Positions 9,301 to 17,063 are shown, numbered from the stretch's first letter. The stretch is 35,000 nucleotides of DNA from Symbiodinium natans (GCA_905221605.1 CAJNDS010002617.1:62501-97500), one strand, 5' to 3'. The notes: generated from the sequence alone by a model not told the origin. Numbers and translations are program-made.

Positions 9301-12300
9301 GGGTTTAGGGTTTAGGGTTTAGGGCTGCGATGGTTGGTGGGCTTAAGGCTTGGGGCTTCGGGCTTCGGGCTTCGGGCTTCGGGCTTAGGGCTTAGGCGTA
9401 CGGCATAGGGCTTAGTTAGGGTTTAGGGTTTAGGGTTTAGGGTTTAGGGTCCAGGGTTTAGGGTTTCGGGTTTGGCGTTTGGGGTTTGGGAGTCTTGTTA
9501 CTGTGTCTTGCGATCAACTCGTCATACTTTGCGCGGCAGACAGGAGGGAGAGGGAATGAATGGGCCCAAACAGCGGAATCCTAAACAGCAAGGCACAGGG
9601 CAATCATCGACTCCATTCAGAAGCCTGGACAGCTATCAAAATTATCCCCAATCCTTCCGCTCCAAGAATACCTGCTGCAGTATACACGGCCCAATCTAGC
9701 CATTCTTTTCGAATGGGCCCCTAGATCACACAATGCAAAACTCTAAGAATCTTGCAGGCGCGGGAGCACAATGGTACGGCCTACTTCATCATGGACCTCT
9801 GCAAAGGCAAAAGTGTTTCCGGAAAGCGCGAAACCGACAAGCCCCAAACCCTAAACCCTAAACCCTAATCCTAAACCCTAAACCCTAAACCCTAAACCCT
9901 AAAGCCTTACAGCCCGCAAGCCCTTTTTCCCCAAACCCGAAAACGCGAAAGACTCCGTACTGTCTCCTACTTGGAGGTTCATGGCACTGATTAACCAATT
10001 ACACCTGTACTTATAGCCATAGTAGGGCACTTGAGGGGCTCATAAGTGGGTTATAAGTACAGCTACAATTGGTTAGTAAGTGCCATGAACCTCCAAGTAA
10101 ACCAGCACCCCCCAAACCCCCCCCCCGCCCATAACATGCACGGAAAAGCACTAGTTGCTTAAGGATACATGCACCACAACTCTTCCTTTTATGGGGCAAT
10201 ATAGGGATAATTATCTTCAATTCTTTTTTAATTACAACTGTACTTATAGCCATAGTAGGGCACTTGAGGGGCTCATAAGTGGGTTATAAGTACAGCTACA
10301 ATTGGTTAGTAAGTGCCATGAACCTCCAAGTAAACCAGCACCCCCCAAACCCCCCCCCCGCCCATAACATGCACGGAAAAGCACTAGTTGCTTAAGGATA
10401 CATGCACCACAACTCTTCCTTTTATGGGGCAATATAGGGATAATTATCTTCAATTCTTTTTCGGGTTTCTTAAGCTAACCCTAAACCCTAAACCCTAAAC
10501 CCTAAACCCTAAACCCTAAACCCTAAACCCTAAACCCTAAATCCTAAACCCTAAACCCTTCTTAAGCAAATAGTAGAGTTCGGAAGCCTGGTCTTGCGGA
10601 GGGGGGACTTTGATGCAGTGGATGCAAGACCGCTTCGAGAAGCACCTTGGGAAGGACCCGATCCCACCTTTAGGGTTTAGGGTTTAGGGTTTAGGGCCAG
10701 GGTTTAGGATTTACGGTTTAGGGCTTAGGGTTTCGGGTTTAGGGCTACGGTCTTGGCTCAAGACCTATTGAGGTGTGCTGTTTTTTTCTACCCAGGACAA
10801 GGACCCAGAGTAAGTTGAGTAGGCCCTTATTCCCTTTGTTGGAGTTGAGGCTCCCTTACTTGGAGGTTCACGGTACTTATTAACCAGTTTTAACTGTACT
10901 TGTAACTGTACTTTTCACTGCACTTAAAACTGTATTTGTAACTGTACTTGTAACCATATTAGGGCACTTAAGGGGCTTATGAGAGGGTTACAAGTACAGT
11001 TGCAATTGGATAGTAAATACCCCTAAACCCTAAACCCTAAACCCTAAACCCTAAACCCTAAACCCTAAACCCTAAACCCTAAACCCTAAACCCCATGAAC
11101 CTCCAGGTACAGGCCCCCTTTAAGCCCAGAAGGGCACCCCTTTTTTCTTCCCAGGTGACTCTTGGGCCCCGGGCCTTGAAGCTTGGAGGTTCATGGGACT
11201 TAAAAACCACTTGTAACTGGGCTTATAACCCTACTTCTAATTGGGATAACCCTTATAAGGCCCTTTAGGGGTATTATAAGTAGGGTTATAAGTACAGTTA
11301 TCATTGGTTAGTAAGTACCATGAACCTCCAATTGTAGGCCTGCCCTTCTTGCAAGACCCCTCTTAGTTTTGGCGTTCAGGGTGTAGGGCTTAGGGTTTTG
11401 GGGTTTAGGATGTCGGGTTTAGGGCTTAGGGCTTTAGGGTTTAGGATTTAGGGCTTAGGGCTTAGGTTTAGTTTTTTTTAAAGGCTCGTTCTTAGGCTCT
11501 GCTTGTGGCCAGGGGGCTTCCCTAAATCCTAAACCCTGGACCCTGAACCCTGGACCCTGAATCCTAAACCCTAAGTCCTAAACCCTAAATCCTATACCCT
11601 AATCCTAAACCCTAAATCCTAAACCCTAAACCCGAAAGCCCCCAGCAGACCGGGTTCAGAGCTTCTGTTCTTGGTTTCTTCTGTTGAGGGGGATTCAGGG
11701 TTGTTCGAACAACTTAACGCGGGAGGTTAGGGTTTAGGGTTTACGGTTTAGGGTTTAGGGTTTAGGGTTTAGGGGGTTAAGGGTTTAGGGTTTAGGGTTT
11801 AGGGTTTAGGGGGTTTAGGGGGTTTAGGGTTTAGAGTTTAGAGTTTAGGGTTTAGGGTTTAGGGTTTAGGGTGACACGCGGGGATGTACGGAACCGAATT
11901 TTGCCCCGAGCAACAAAGAGCTACTTCTAGGAAGTTGCTGTAGGGGTCGGATAATTGCTGATCATATTCCCTTATGGTCCCTCTCTAGCTATACTAAGTC
12001 ATAGTCATAAGCCCCAAAACCTCTATTCTAATCTACTTATTACTTAGGGACACTTGGGAATCATATGTGATTTTGGGTACTAGAATTCCTAAGAAGCAGC
12101 CATGTTTTTTGGTTTTTGCTAGGGTTCCAAGTTCAGCATAGATTAAGGCGCCTATACTAGAGGGGTTTTGGAAGCCTCGGGCTTCCAGGCCTGTTGGTTC
12201 GACAGGAGCTGTATCAGCGCCCGTCTTCAAGGCAGCTGGGAAGGCTTCTCTGGCAAACGCTGGACGCCGTGCGCTACCTCCACTCCTCTTGCATCGTGCA

Positions 12301-13095
12301 CCGGGACACTTGGTAACCCCAGTAGCACCCTCTACCCTTCTTTTTTTGGGGGGGGTTCTGGTTTCCCTTATAAAATAACCAACCCCTAAAAAAAGGTGCC
12401 CTTATTATAAGATGGCCTACTGGGCTACTAAGGACATAAAGCCTCAGAATATGCTTCTGGTCAAGGGGGGGCCAAATCCCCAGCTGAAGCTGGCGGACTT
12501 CAACTTGGCTACAGAGCTCCAAGGGGAGCCCTTGACGAAATGTTGCGGTACGCCAGGTTCCTAGGTGGGACTTTTGCTACAACTTTACGTCGCTTTATGA
12601 GTTTGGGGGGTTCCTCGATTTCTTTTATTTAGGGAGCTACAAGTCAAGCTTTTATATTGCGGGTTAAAGAGCAACCCAGGTTACATGGCACCCGAGGTGG
12701 TCACGGGGAAGTACTCGGAGCTCTGCGACATGTGGAGTGTCGGGGTCGTCTTCTACCAGATGGTGACAGGCCTGCGGCTCTGGAAGGATGTCGAGACCAA
12801 GGAGGATCAAGGGAACAAAAGGAGGGACCCTTGTAAGGGACCCCAAAAGGGGTTATTTGGGGGTTATTCGGGGTACCCTTCAGAGGATCACTTCAGTCAA
12901 CTCCTGGCCGAAACGCCGCTGACTCTGCAGACCACGGCTGCTTGGAGCATCCATGGCGAGGGTGCGCGAGACCTGGCGCAAGAGATGCTGTTGCTGGAGT
13001 CGCAAGGGCGGTCTACGGCAGCAGGCGCGATGGAGCACGATTGGCTGCAGAAGCATGCGCTGGGGGCCGAGCAAGGGTGCTGCACAATCAGCTAA
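6383..13095 (+). CDS. CAMK/CDPK-like Ser/Thr protein kinase, ten exons
   Basis: Exons: 6383-6502, 7500-7538, 8073-8111, 9138-9221, 9758-9806, 10602-10654, 12206-12304, 12433-12556, 12680-12804 and 12886-13095. They join in phase to 942 nt (313 residues plus TAA). A Ser-rich lead (to about residue 35, ending SYDLK) is followed by the glycine loop GEGRFGTV, FAVK (catalytic Lys), helix C to HHPNIVELHE, hinge FIMDLCKGG, AVRYLH, catalytic loop VHRDIKPQN, ADFNLA (DFN, not DFG), GTPGYMAPE, DMWSVGVVFYQMVTG, and a final lobe with GRSTAAGAMEHDWLQKH. All catalytic residues are present, so activity is likely. No EF-hands follow. The protein ends CCTIS, a possible CaaX box. The nine introns use GC (5), GA (3) or GT (1) donors and always AG|G acceptors. 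More 5' exons may exist. The family call follows the HRDIKPQN and YDLK-GEG pattern; the exact subfamily is uncertain. Confidence 0.88.
6511..6640 (+). repeat. Telomeric array (TTTAGGG), 5' end of kinase intron 1
   Basis: G-rich heptamers with TTTCGGG variants start 8 bp after the GC donor of the first kinase exon. The same intron ends with a CCCTAAA array (7216-7460). Confidence 0.92.
6641..7215. other. Interior of kinase intron 1
   Basis: Unique sequence between the two arrays of the intron. A 21-bp stretch beginning at about 6797 (acgctacgcgacccgcctcgg) recurs at about 26020 beside a family-A element. No exon is supported, although one + frame is open at 6791-6994. Confidence 0.5.
7216..7460 (+). 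repeat. Telomeric array (CCCTAAA), 3' end of kinase intron 1
   Basis: About 34 heptamers ending about 40 bp before the acceptor of the glycine-loop exon. Confidence 0.95.
7558..8042 (+). repeat. G-rich telomere-variant array in kinase intron 2
   Basis: Mixed TTTAGGG, TTTCAGGG, TTTGGGG and CTTTGGGG. Between 7640 and 7945 a higher-order unit of about 30 bp (tttcagggtttagggtttagggctttgggg) recurs roughly ten times. A short unique piece (7946-8002) splits it. Confidence 0.9.
8153..8333 (+). repeat. Telomeric array, CCCTAAA then CCCCAAA
   Basis: The C-rich array begins about 40 bp after the AVK exon and shifts from CCCTAAA to alternating CCCCAAA blocks. Confidence 0.93.
8393..8459 (+). CDS. Possible cassette exon inside kinase intron 3
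   Basis: After a tttggag|gac acceptor the frame reads DLYHAFISAELGKKVFFKDA followed by IM, clearly coding-like. It lies between the AVK exon and the helix-C exon of the kinase, which join well without it. It could be an alternative exon, an exon left by another gene copy, or a pseudo-exon. A second coding-like island at 8790-8853 (LEGLKKQPQYRTMREGHPEV) lies in the same intron. Confidence 0.4.
8450..8697. mobile_element. Two tandem family E elements with shared direct repeats
   Basis: Family E is marked by inverted ends gggatgttcccccta / taagggggaacgtccc and an internal taaggactgttagtata. Two copies are joined head to tail here. The 10-mer gccatcatgt occurs before the first (8450), between them (8546) and after the second (8688), as expected for target-site duplication plus tandem duplication. 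Confidence 0.72.
8850..9122 (+). repeat. Telomeric array upstream of helix-C exon
   Basis: C-rich heptamers with CCCGAAA and CCCCAAA variants, ending at aaccctt just before the cttcacttgccgttgag acceptor region. Confidence 0.92.
9241..9478 (+). repeat. Telomeric array downstream of helix-C exon
   Basis: G-rich block with sub-blocks CTTCGGG (9356-9383) and TTTAGGG (9420-9450). It starts about 20 bp after the GC donor at 9222. Confidence 0.92.
9479..9757. other. 3' part of kinase intron 4
   Basis: Unique sequence without arrays. A + frame is open across 9472-9699 but lacks splice context and is not needed for the kinase, so it is regarded as intronic. Confidence 0.5.
9968..10099. mobile_element. 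Family A element A2, complete
   Basis: 132 bp with nearly perfect 33-bp terminal inverted repeats: tacttggaggttcatggcac at the left and its complement ending ctccaagta at the right. The interior carries paired tacttatagcc / gggttataagta segments. It lies inside kinase intron 5 and is the best-preserved reference copy for the family. Confidence 0.85.
10000..10462. repeat. 233-bp tandem duplication
   Basis: The segment from about 10000 to 10230, covering the right part of A2 plus about 130 bp of flank, is repeated at about 10233-10462 with almost no differences; landmarks at 10011/10244 and 10201/10434 are both offset by 233. The duplicated copy lacks the left arm of A2. Near identity indicates a recent event, and it creates matched open frames on the - strand that are not genes. 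Confidence 0.95.
10480..10560 (+). repeat. Telomeric array upstream of the QDRFEKH exon
   Basis: About 11 CCCTAAA units close to the 3' end of kinase intron 5. The matching G-rich block follows the exon at 10671-10745. Confidence 0.94.
10857..11109. mobile_element. Family A element A3, split by a telomeric array
   Basis: Left end tacttggaggttcacggtac, right end catgaacctccaggta. The right arm is interrupted after tagtaaatac by (CCCTAAA)n at 11021-11093, then resumes with catgaacctcc. Intact copies read straight through this junction (tagtaagtgccatgaacctcc). The element lies in kinase intron 6. Confidence 0.82.
11182..11332. mobile_element. Family A element A4
   Basis: Starts cttggaggttcatgggac and ends gtaccatgaacctcca. 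Arms contain ataaccctacttctaatt and its partner ttataagtagggttataagt, a natural CCCTA/TAGGG core. It is uninterrupted and lies in kinase intron 6. Confidence 0.8.
11376..11870 (+). repeat. Telomeric blocks of alternating strand in kinase intron 6
   Basis: Three blocks: G-rich 11376-11470, C-rich 11521-11640 (many CCCTAAAT and CCCTGGA variants) and G-rich 11726-11870. Unique sequence at 11641-11725 has no resolved exon. Confidence 0.88.
11935..12160. mobile_element. Family F element with adjoining repeat, kinase intron 6 end
   Basis: The 12047-12155 part matches the introns at 29338-29432 and 29987-30131 of the cyclin-like gene (attcctaagaagcagcc ... gctagggttccaagttcag). The 11935-12045 part resembles 28275-28390 (gggtcgg.ataattgct... 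actaag). Both are dispersed intronic repeats with drifted ends. Confidence 0.65.
12305..12432. mobile_element. Family B element B1, coinciding with kinase intron 7
   Basis: The element starts acttggtaaccccagtagc and ends gcctactgggctactaag, which are inverted complements. It is flanked by gac on both sides. The intron between HR and DIKPQN is the element itself (GA donor, AG|G acceptor, 128 bp). This is direct evidence that family B elements form introns. Confidence 0.85.
12805..12885 (+). other. 81-bp kinase intron 9, stop-free
   Basis: The intron begins gatcaaggg and ends cttcagag, with the 8-mer gaggatca at both borders (12802 and 12883). Its length is a multiple of three and it has no stop, so retention would add 27 residues between KE and DHF. 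Kinase alignment by eye favours removal. Inner arms are partly complementary (gggacccttgtaaggg, ccccaaaagggg). Confidence 0.65.
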
Positions 13096-13227
13096 GGCCC
13101 TGGGTATTTTTCATGCTCATCCTCCCCATCGCTGGGGCCGAAGGCCCCCCATCCCAATGCCGAGATGCTACTGTAGCCGATGTCCTTGTGTAGCCTTCAA
13201 ACCGTGAACCCCTAAGCCCCAGAAGAG

Positions 13228-13331
13228 CACTTGGTGGCTCATGGGTAGTTATATGAGTAAACCCTAAACCCTAAACCCTAGACCCTAGACCCTAGACCCT
13301 AGACCCTAGACCCTAGACCCTAAACCCTAGG
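13228..13331. mobile_element. Left end of a family A element running into a telomeric array
   Basis: cacttggtggctcatgggtagttatatgagta passes directly into CCCTAAA and then a block of six CCCTAGA units (13280-13320). No right end is visible nearby. Confidence 0.6.
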
Positions 13332-13361
13332 GGAAAGAACTCAAAGCCTAAACGCGGGGAG

Positions 13362-13431
13362 ATCAGGGTGCGGGTTCAAGTTGACAAGGGTTGCGGCGGG
13401 GATCGGACCACACAGCGGTTTCAGACTTGGG
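13362..13431 (+). CDS. Exon of unrecognised protein
   Basis: The frame reads IRVRVQVDKGCGGDRTTQRF followed by QTW and ends at a GT donor supplied by the TTTAGGG array (cttgg|ggttt, ambiguous by one base). A C-rich array lies upstream and a G-rich array downstream. Confidence 0.5.
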
Positions 13432-13532
13432 GTTTAGGGTTTAGGGTTTAGGGTTTCGGGTTTAGGGTTTAGGGTTCAGGGTTTAGGATTTAGCGTCGTG
13501 GCCCTGGTGATGTCGTGAGATCTCGGCGTCAG

Positions 13533-13670
13533 TTGGACATCGGGAGCCTCTTTTACTCCAGCTTGGTGCCCACGTGCACGAAAGAAGCCTCGCAACCTCG
13601 CAACCTCATCCTGATGAAGGTGCTGTCAGTTTTGGATCAGATTCGGAATATAGCGCGCCTGGAAGCATAG
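13533..13670 (+). CDS. Probable terminal exon of unrecognised gene
   Basis: After gcgtcag| the frame runs 45 codons to TAG: it starts LDIGSLFYSSLVPTCTKEAS and ends LDQIRNIARLEA. The C-terminal part predicts a helix. It probably ends the gene that includes the exon at 13362-13431. A different + frame (13574-13774) is also open, so the frame is not certain. Confidence 0.45.
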   Translation: MDIGSLFYSSLVPTCTKEASQPRNLILMKVLSVLDQIRNIARLEA

Positions 13671-14372
13671 AACACATCCTTGCGAACACGAGGGTTGCAG
13701 CAGAGGCACCAGGCGATTTCCTTTTGCATGGTGGTACTAAGTCCAGCCTGCGTGCTCGGAGAGCATGCTACTAGGCCGTGTGTTTGCGCCTTCCGAGCGC
13801 TTGGAAGGAATTCGCCGCACGGCTATGCAGCACATGTGTGCAAGACCATACTAAGGACGTGCTGAAGAACATGGGTGGATGGATACTTGGGTCTGTCAGA
13901 ACAAAAGCTAGAATGAGGGGTGAGGGGAAGTGTCGCGCGAAACGTTGCAGGCACTGCCACTGTATGTGTTGCAGTGCTCCGTTGCGCAGAGGCACTTCTT
14001 GATCTCTTACGATACGTCTTGTACTCACCTCGTGCTGCCCGTGCTGGATCCGGAGCAGGAATTCATACACCCTGTGTGGTGGAACATGAGGCCTTGTGAA
14101 ACTGAACCGCAGGGAACCTGCTGTATAGCTGCTTTGTGTCTAGTCTCAAGATCATTGTCCCCAGGTGTAATGCCGGCCAGTCTACTTGGAGGTTTGAGGT
14201 TCATGTGCAATTGGCAGTAGGGTTAGAAGTACGGCAACCCCACTTAGAAGCCTATTCTGGGCACTTATACCACTCGTAATTTCCCGTGAGCCGCCAAGTA
14301 GAAGTCCAGCAAGGGGACGTTGACCTTGAGAAGCCTGTTCACGTAGCTTTCGCTGGGTGCAGCCTGGGACGT
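13671..14372. other. Probable 3' UTR/intergenic region with element A5
   Basis: Several overlapping frames on both strands are open but none has splice context. A family-A element occupies 14183-14300 (tacttggaggtttgaggttc ... ccgccaagta, 118 bp). Nothing else is recognisable. Confidence 0.45.
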
Positions 14373-14482
14373 TTGTTTAGGGTTTAGGGTTTAGGGTTTA
14401 GGGTTTAGGGTTAGGGTTTAGGGTTTAGGGCTTCCAACCGTTGGCCATGGCGTAGCGTGGGAGTGGCAGGTGGTAGGTGTGG

Positions 14483-14650
14483 CCCCAAATAGTAGGATTA
14501 CCTTATAGTAAGGACCCCCCTAAACCCTAAACCCAAAACCCTAAACCCTAAACTCTAAACCCTAAACCCGAAACCCTAAACTCTAAACCCCACTAAGGTA
14601 CCCCGAATTTAGGAAACCCCATTTGGGGTTTACAGGTCTGATGAGTGAGA
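14483..14650. mobile_element. Family G right half split by a telomeric array
   Basis: ccccaaatagtaggatta...agtaaggacccc matches the right arm of the intact palindrome at 17611-17756. It is then interrupted by C-rich heptamers at 14518-14595 and resumes aaggtaccccgaatttagg. The intact copy reads aaggaccccaagaaggtacc across the junction. Confidence 0.78.
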
Positions 14651-14705
14651 TTTTTTTTGGGGGGTGGGTCTAGGGAATGCATGCTGGCATGCTGAGGACC
14701 TTGTT

Positions 14706-14884
14706 TTGGGTTTAGGGTTTAGGGTTTAGGGTTTAGGGTTTAGGGTTTAGGGTTTAGGGTTTAGGGTTTAGGGTTTAGGGTTTGGGGTAGAAAGCCCCTT
14801 CTGACCTGGATCCGTGCACACCATTCATCTCCTTAGGGTTTAGGGTTTAGGGTTTGGGGTTCAGGCTTTAGGGTTTAGGGTTTC
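14706..14884 (+). repeat. Two TTTAGGG arrays
   Basis: 14706-14790 (about 11 units) and 14834-14884, separated by about 45 bp of unique sequence. The second runs directly into the ATG-bearing exon at 14885. Confidence 0.93.
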
Positions 14885-14980
14885 ATGGAGGAGGAGTTTT
14901 CAGAGAAAATGCCTCAGCTGCCCCAGCTTGACTCTCCGCTCAATGCCGAGGTCCGCCAGGGCCGAGTGTCGGCTCATCCC
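14885..14980 (+). CDS. Exon of unrecognised protein, possible start exon
   Basis: ATG at 14885 opens MEEEFSEKMPQLPQLDSPL, continuing NAEVRQGRVSAHP to a TAA made by the CCCTAAA array that follows. A splice donor before that stop is likely. The Glu/Pro/Leu-rich, high-GC3 composition is coding-like. Confidence 0.55.
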
Positions 14981-15099
14981 TAAACCCTAAACCCTATAAA
15001 CCTTTAACCCTCAACCCTAAACCCTAAACCCTAAACCCCAAACCCTAACACCCTAAACCCTCAACCCCAAGCTCTCGAAGGCCGGTCTGTGCCTCATGA

Positions 15100-15222
15100 C
15101 CCCCCCCCCCCCCGCCCCCCCCCCCCCCCGCCCCCCCCCGCCCCCCCCCCCCCCCCCCGCCCCCCCCGCCCCCCCGCCCCCCCCCGCCCCCCCCCCCCCC
15201 GCCAACCCCCCCCCCCCCCCCA
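15100..15222. repeat. Near-pure poly-C tract
   Basis: About 120 bp of C runs broken only by single G and one aa; the - strand is a G tract. Long Pro-rich and Gly-rich frames here are artefacts. Assembly length may be unreliable. Confidence 0.9.
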
Positions 15223-15257
15223 AAAAAAAACAACAATACGGTTCACCCAACATTCTA

Positions 15258-15450
15258 ACCCTAAACCCTAAACCCTAAACCCTAAACCCTAAACCCTAAA
15301 CACTAAACCCTAAACCCTAAACCCTAAACCCCTAAACCCTAATCCCTAATCCCTAAACCCTAAACCCAAACCCCAAACCCGAAACCCGAAACCCGAAACC
15401 CTAAACCCTAAACCCTGAACCCTAAACCTAAACCCTTAACCCTAACCCTA
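15258..15450 (+). repeat. Telomeric array (CCCTAAA)n
   Basis: About 27 units with CCCGAAA and CCCTAAT variants. A family-C element follows directly at 15453. Confidence 0.94.
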
Positions 15451-15452
15451 AA

Positions 15453-15550
15453 GGTAGGCCCTTGGGACATTCTATGTTTTCCCTTACTTGGGTTCACGCT
15501 GATCATATTCAGGAATCTTTCTCGGCGGGTTTTCGGGGCCATCCTAGCAT
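15453..15550. mobile_element. Family C intron-like element
   Basis: Begins gtaggcccttgggacatt and ends gggttttcggggccatccta, the same ends as cyclin-gene intron 6 (31113-31417), where gt and ag are the splice sites. This copy has one cccttacttgggttc unit rather than three. Confidence 0.7.
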
Positions 15551-15779
15551 TCATCAGCAGTAAAAATCATTCATAACAATCATAGTATTACTAATGGCAA
15601 GTATAAAACGACAATAGCAATAATACTCATAATCGTCATAGTAGTAGTAATCATCACACTGTGAATAGGAATAGTAAAAGCAATAATGGTAAGGATCAAC
15701 GCAATAATATGTAAAAGCAGCAGTAGTACTAGAAAAGACTAGTAATCATAAAGGCAGTAATGAAAACCATTGTAATAGA
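15551..15779. repeat. AT-rich degenerate triplet region
   Basis: About 230 bp dominated by aat, ata, tca, agt and gta triplets (for example gtagtagtaatcatca). It differs completely from flanking sequence and has no coding frame. It may be an old trinucleotide satellite. Confidence 0.6.
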
Positions 15780-15852
15780 AGCCCTAAACCTTAAACCCTA
15801 AACCCTAAACCCTAAACCCTAAACCCTAAACCCTAAACCCTAAACCCTAATG

Positions 15853-15930
15853 ACCCCAAGCCCGAAGCCGTTTCGGACCTCGTGTCGGACCCCCCCTGCC
15901 TGGAGGGCAGGACGCGCCTTCCCGCTTCGA
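15853..15930 (+). CDS. Exon of unrecognised protein
   Basis: The frame reads EAVSDLVSDPPCLEGRTRL then PASR, between a CCCTAAA array (15780-15850) and a family-A element (15925-16124) with an internal G-rich block. The exon probably splices across that element to 16127-16212 (frame uncertain; GGSAEALLPSGPTQAVR or RRFGGSTLAIRPHPSCEKW). Confidence 0.5.
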
Positions 15931-16124
15931 GGTTCCTTTGGGTAGTTATAAGTAGGGTTTAGGGTTTACGGTTTAGGGTTTAGGGTTTGAACGTCTAGGG
16001 TTTAGGGTTTAGGGTCTAGGGTTTCGGGTCGTGATAAGTAGGGTTAGAAGTACCCCAAAACGGGTGACAGGTATAGTTGCCGTACTTATAAGCCTACTTA
16101 TAACTACGCAGATGAGCTTCCAAG
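15925..16124. mobile_element. Family A element A6 with internal TTTAGGG block
   Basis: Left arm cttcgaggttcctttgggtagttataagtaggg passes at its TAGGG into a G-rich telomeric block (15954-16025), then resumes tgataagtagggttagaagt. The right arm ends gatgagcttccaag. Confidence 0.75.
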
Positions 16125-16212
16125 CAGGAGGTTCGGCGGAAGCACTCTTGCCATCAGGCCCCACCCAAGCTGTGAGAAGTGGACCCTCCACCCCTTCCCC
16201 CCTACCCCTCCT

Positions 16213-16289
16213 CCTGAATAGGGATTATAATAGGGGTACTTTCATCCCTATTAAGGACTGTTAGTATAAGGGGTAACATCCCAACTTAG
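16213..16289. mobile_element. Family E element, probably an intron
   Basis: aatagggattataataggg...ctattaaggactgttagtataaggggtaacatccc. Only the right end matches the family closely. It follows the candidate exon at 16127-16212. Confidence 0.55.
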
Positions 16290-16789
16290 AACCTCAAACC
16301 CTCCCAAAGTATCTAGACTTTTCAAAGTCTGGGTTTGGGGTTTAGGGTTCAGGGTTTCAGACGTCGAGTCTGGTACCGGTCACTTCACTATGTGGTTTCT
16401 TTGGTTTCTTTGGTTTCTGAGGGTAGGCATTTGGAATAGGCTTTGTTGTTCGTCATTTTTTTGGTTTAGGGTTTTGGTTTCCTTTTGTGGGGCTGATCTA
16501 AACAGTAGACGTTGCTAGGGGTTCTCAAACAAGGGCCCCTGAATTTTGATACCCTTCTCCTCCCAACATAGCGAAATTATGGAACCTTTGTTCATCGACA
16601 TTTTTGGGGCATGTTTGACCGGTGTACCTGTTCTTGTTTGCTATTATTATGATTATAATTATATTTTTTTCTGGGGGGGGGGGGGGGGGTGGCAGCGTCT
16701 TGAGTTAGCGCCACAGAGGCGGATTTCTCTTCACCCTAGACCTAGGTCCTGTCTTGGGGTTCAGAGTTGCGAAGTCCACTTTGCCTTCA
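16290..16789. other. Spacer with no resolved gene
   Basis: Holds a short G-rich patch (16325-16355), a triplicated ggtttcttt near 16393-16415 and a G run at 16673-16690. The long + frame at 16546-16809 spans the G run and has no splice context. Confidence 0.4.
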
Positions 16790-16943
16790 CCCTAAACCCT
16801 AAACCCTAAACCCTAAACAACCCTAAACCCTAAATAAACCCAAAACCCTAAACCCTAAACCCTAAACCCTAAACCCCAAACACTAAACCCTAAACCCTAG
16901 AGGTCCACTTTGCCTACTTGGCTTGTGCGGCTTTACCGAACAG

Positions 16944-17063
16944 TCGCATCTGCTTCTTGCCACTTTGGTGCGTGAAGCGGCTCACTTGAGGGCGTCTGTT
17001 GCAAAGCTTTTTAAAGCAGCGCTTAGCTGGCGTGCACAGAGACGCCAATACGCCTCGATCAAG
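16944..17063 (+). CDS. Exon of unrecognised helical protein
   Basis: A 40-codon, phase-0 exon between accgaacag| and atcaag|gaatattcc (GA donor). It reads SHLLLATLVREAAHLRASV, then AKLFKAALSWRAQRRQYASIK. It is strongly coding-like, alternating hydrophobic and basic residues. The intron that follows begins with a family-D element. Confidence 0.65.

Noticed and set aside
10011-10453. Two matching - strand proteins of 80 and 69 residues
   Set aside because: Product of the 233-bp tandem duplication over an intronic element; no coding character.
10750-10765. Dinoflagellate spliced-leader remnant (ttggctcaag)
   Set aside because: Only a short match inside an intron, without the preceding leader sequence or a splice donor.
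15045-15278. Pro-rich and Gly-rich proteins
   Set aside because: Translations of the poly-C/poly-G tract.
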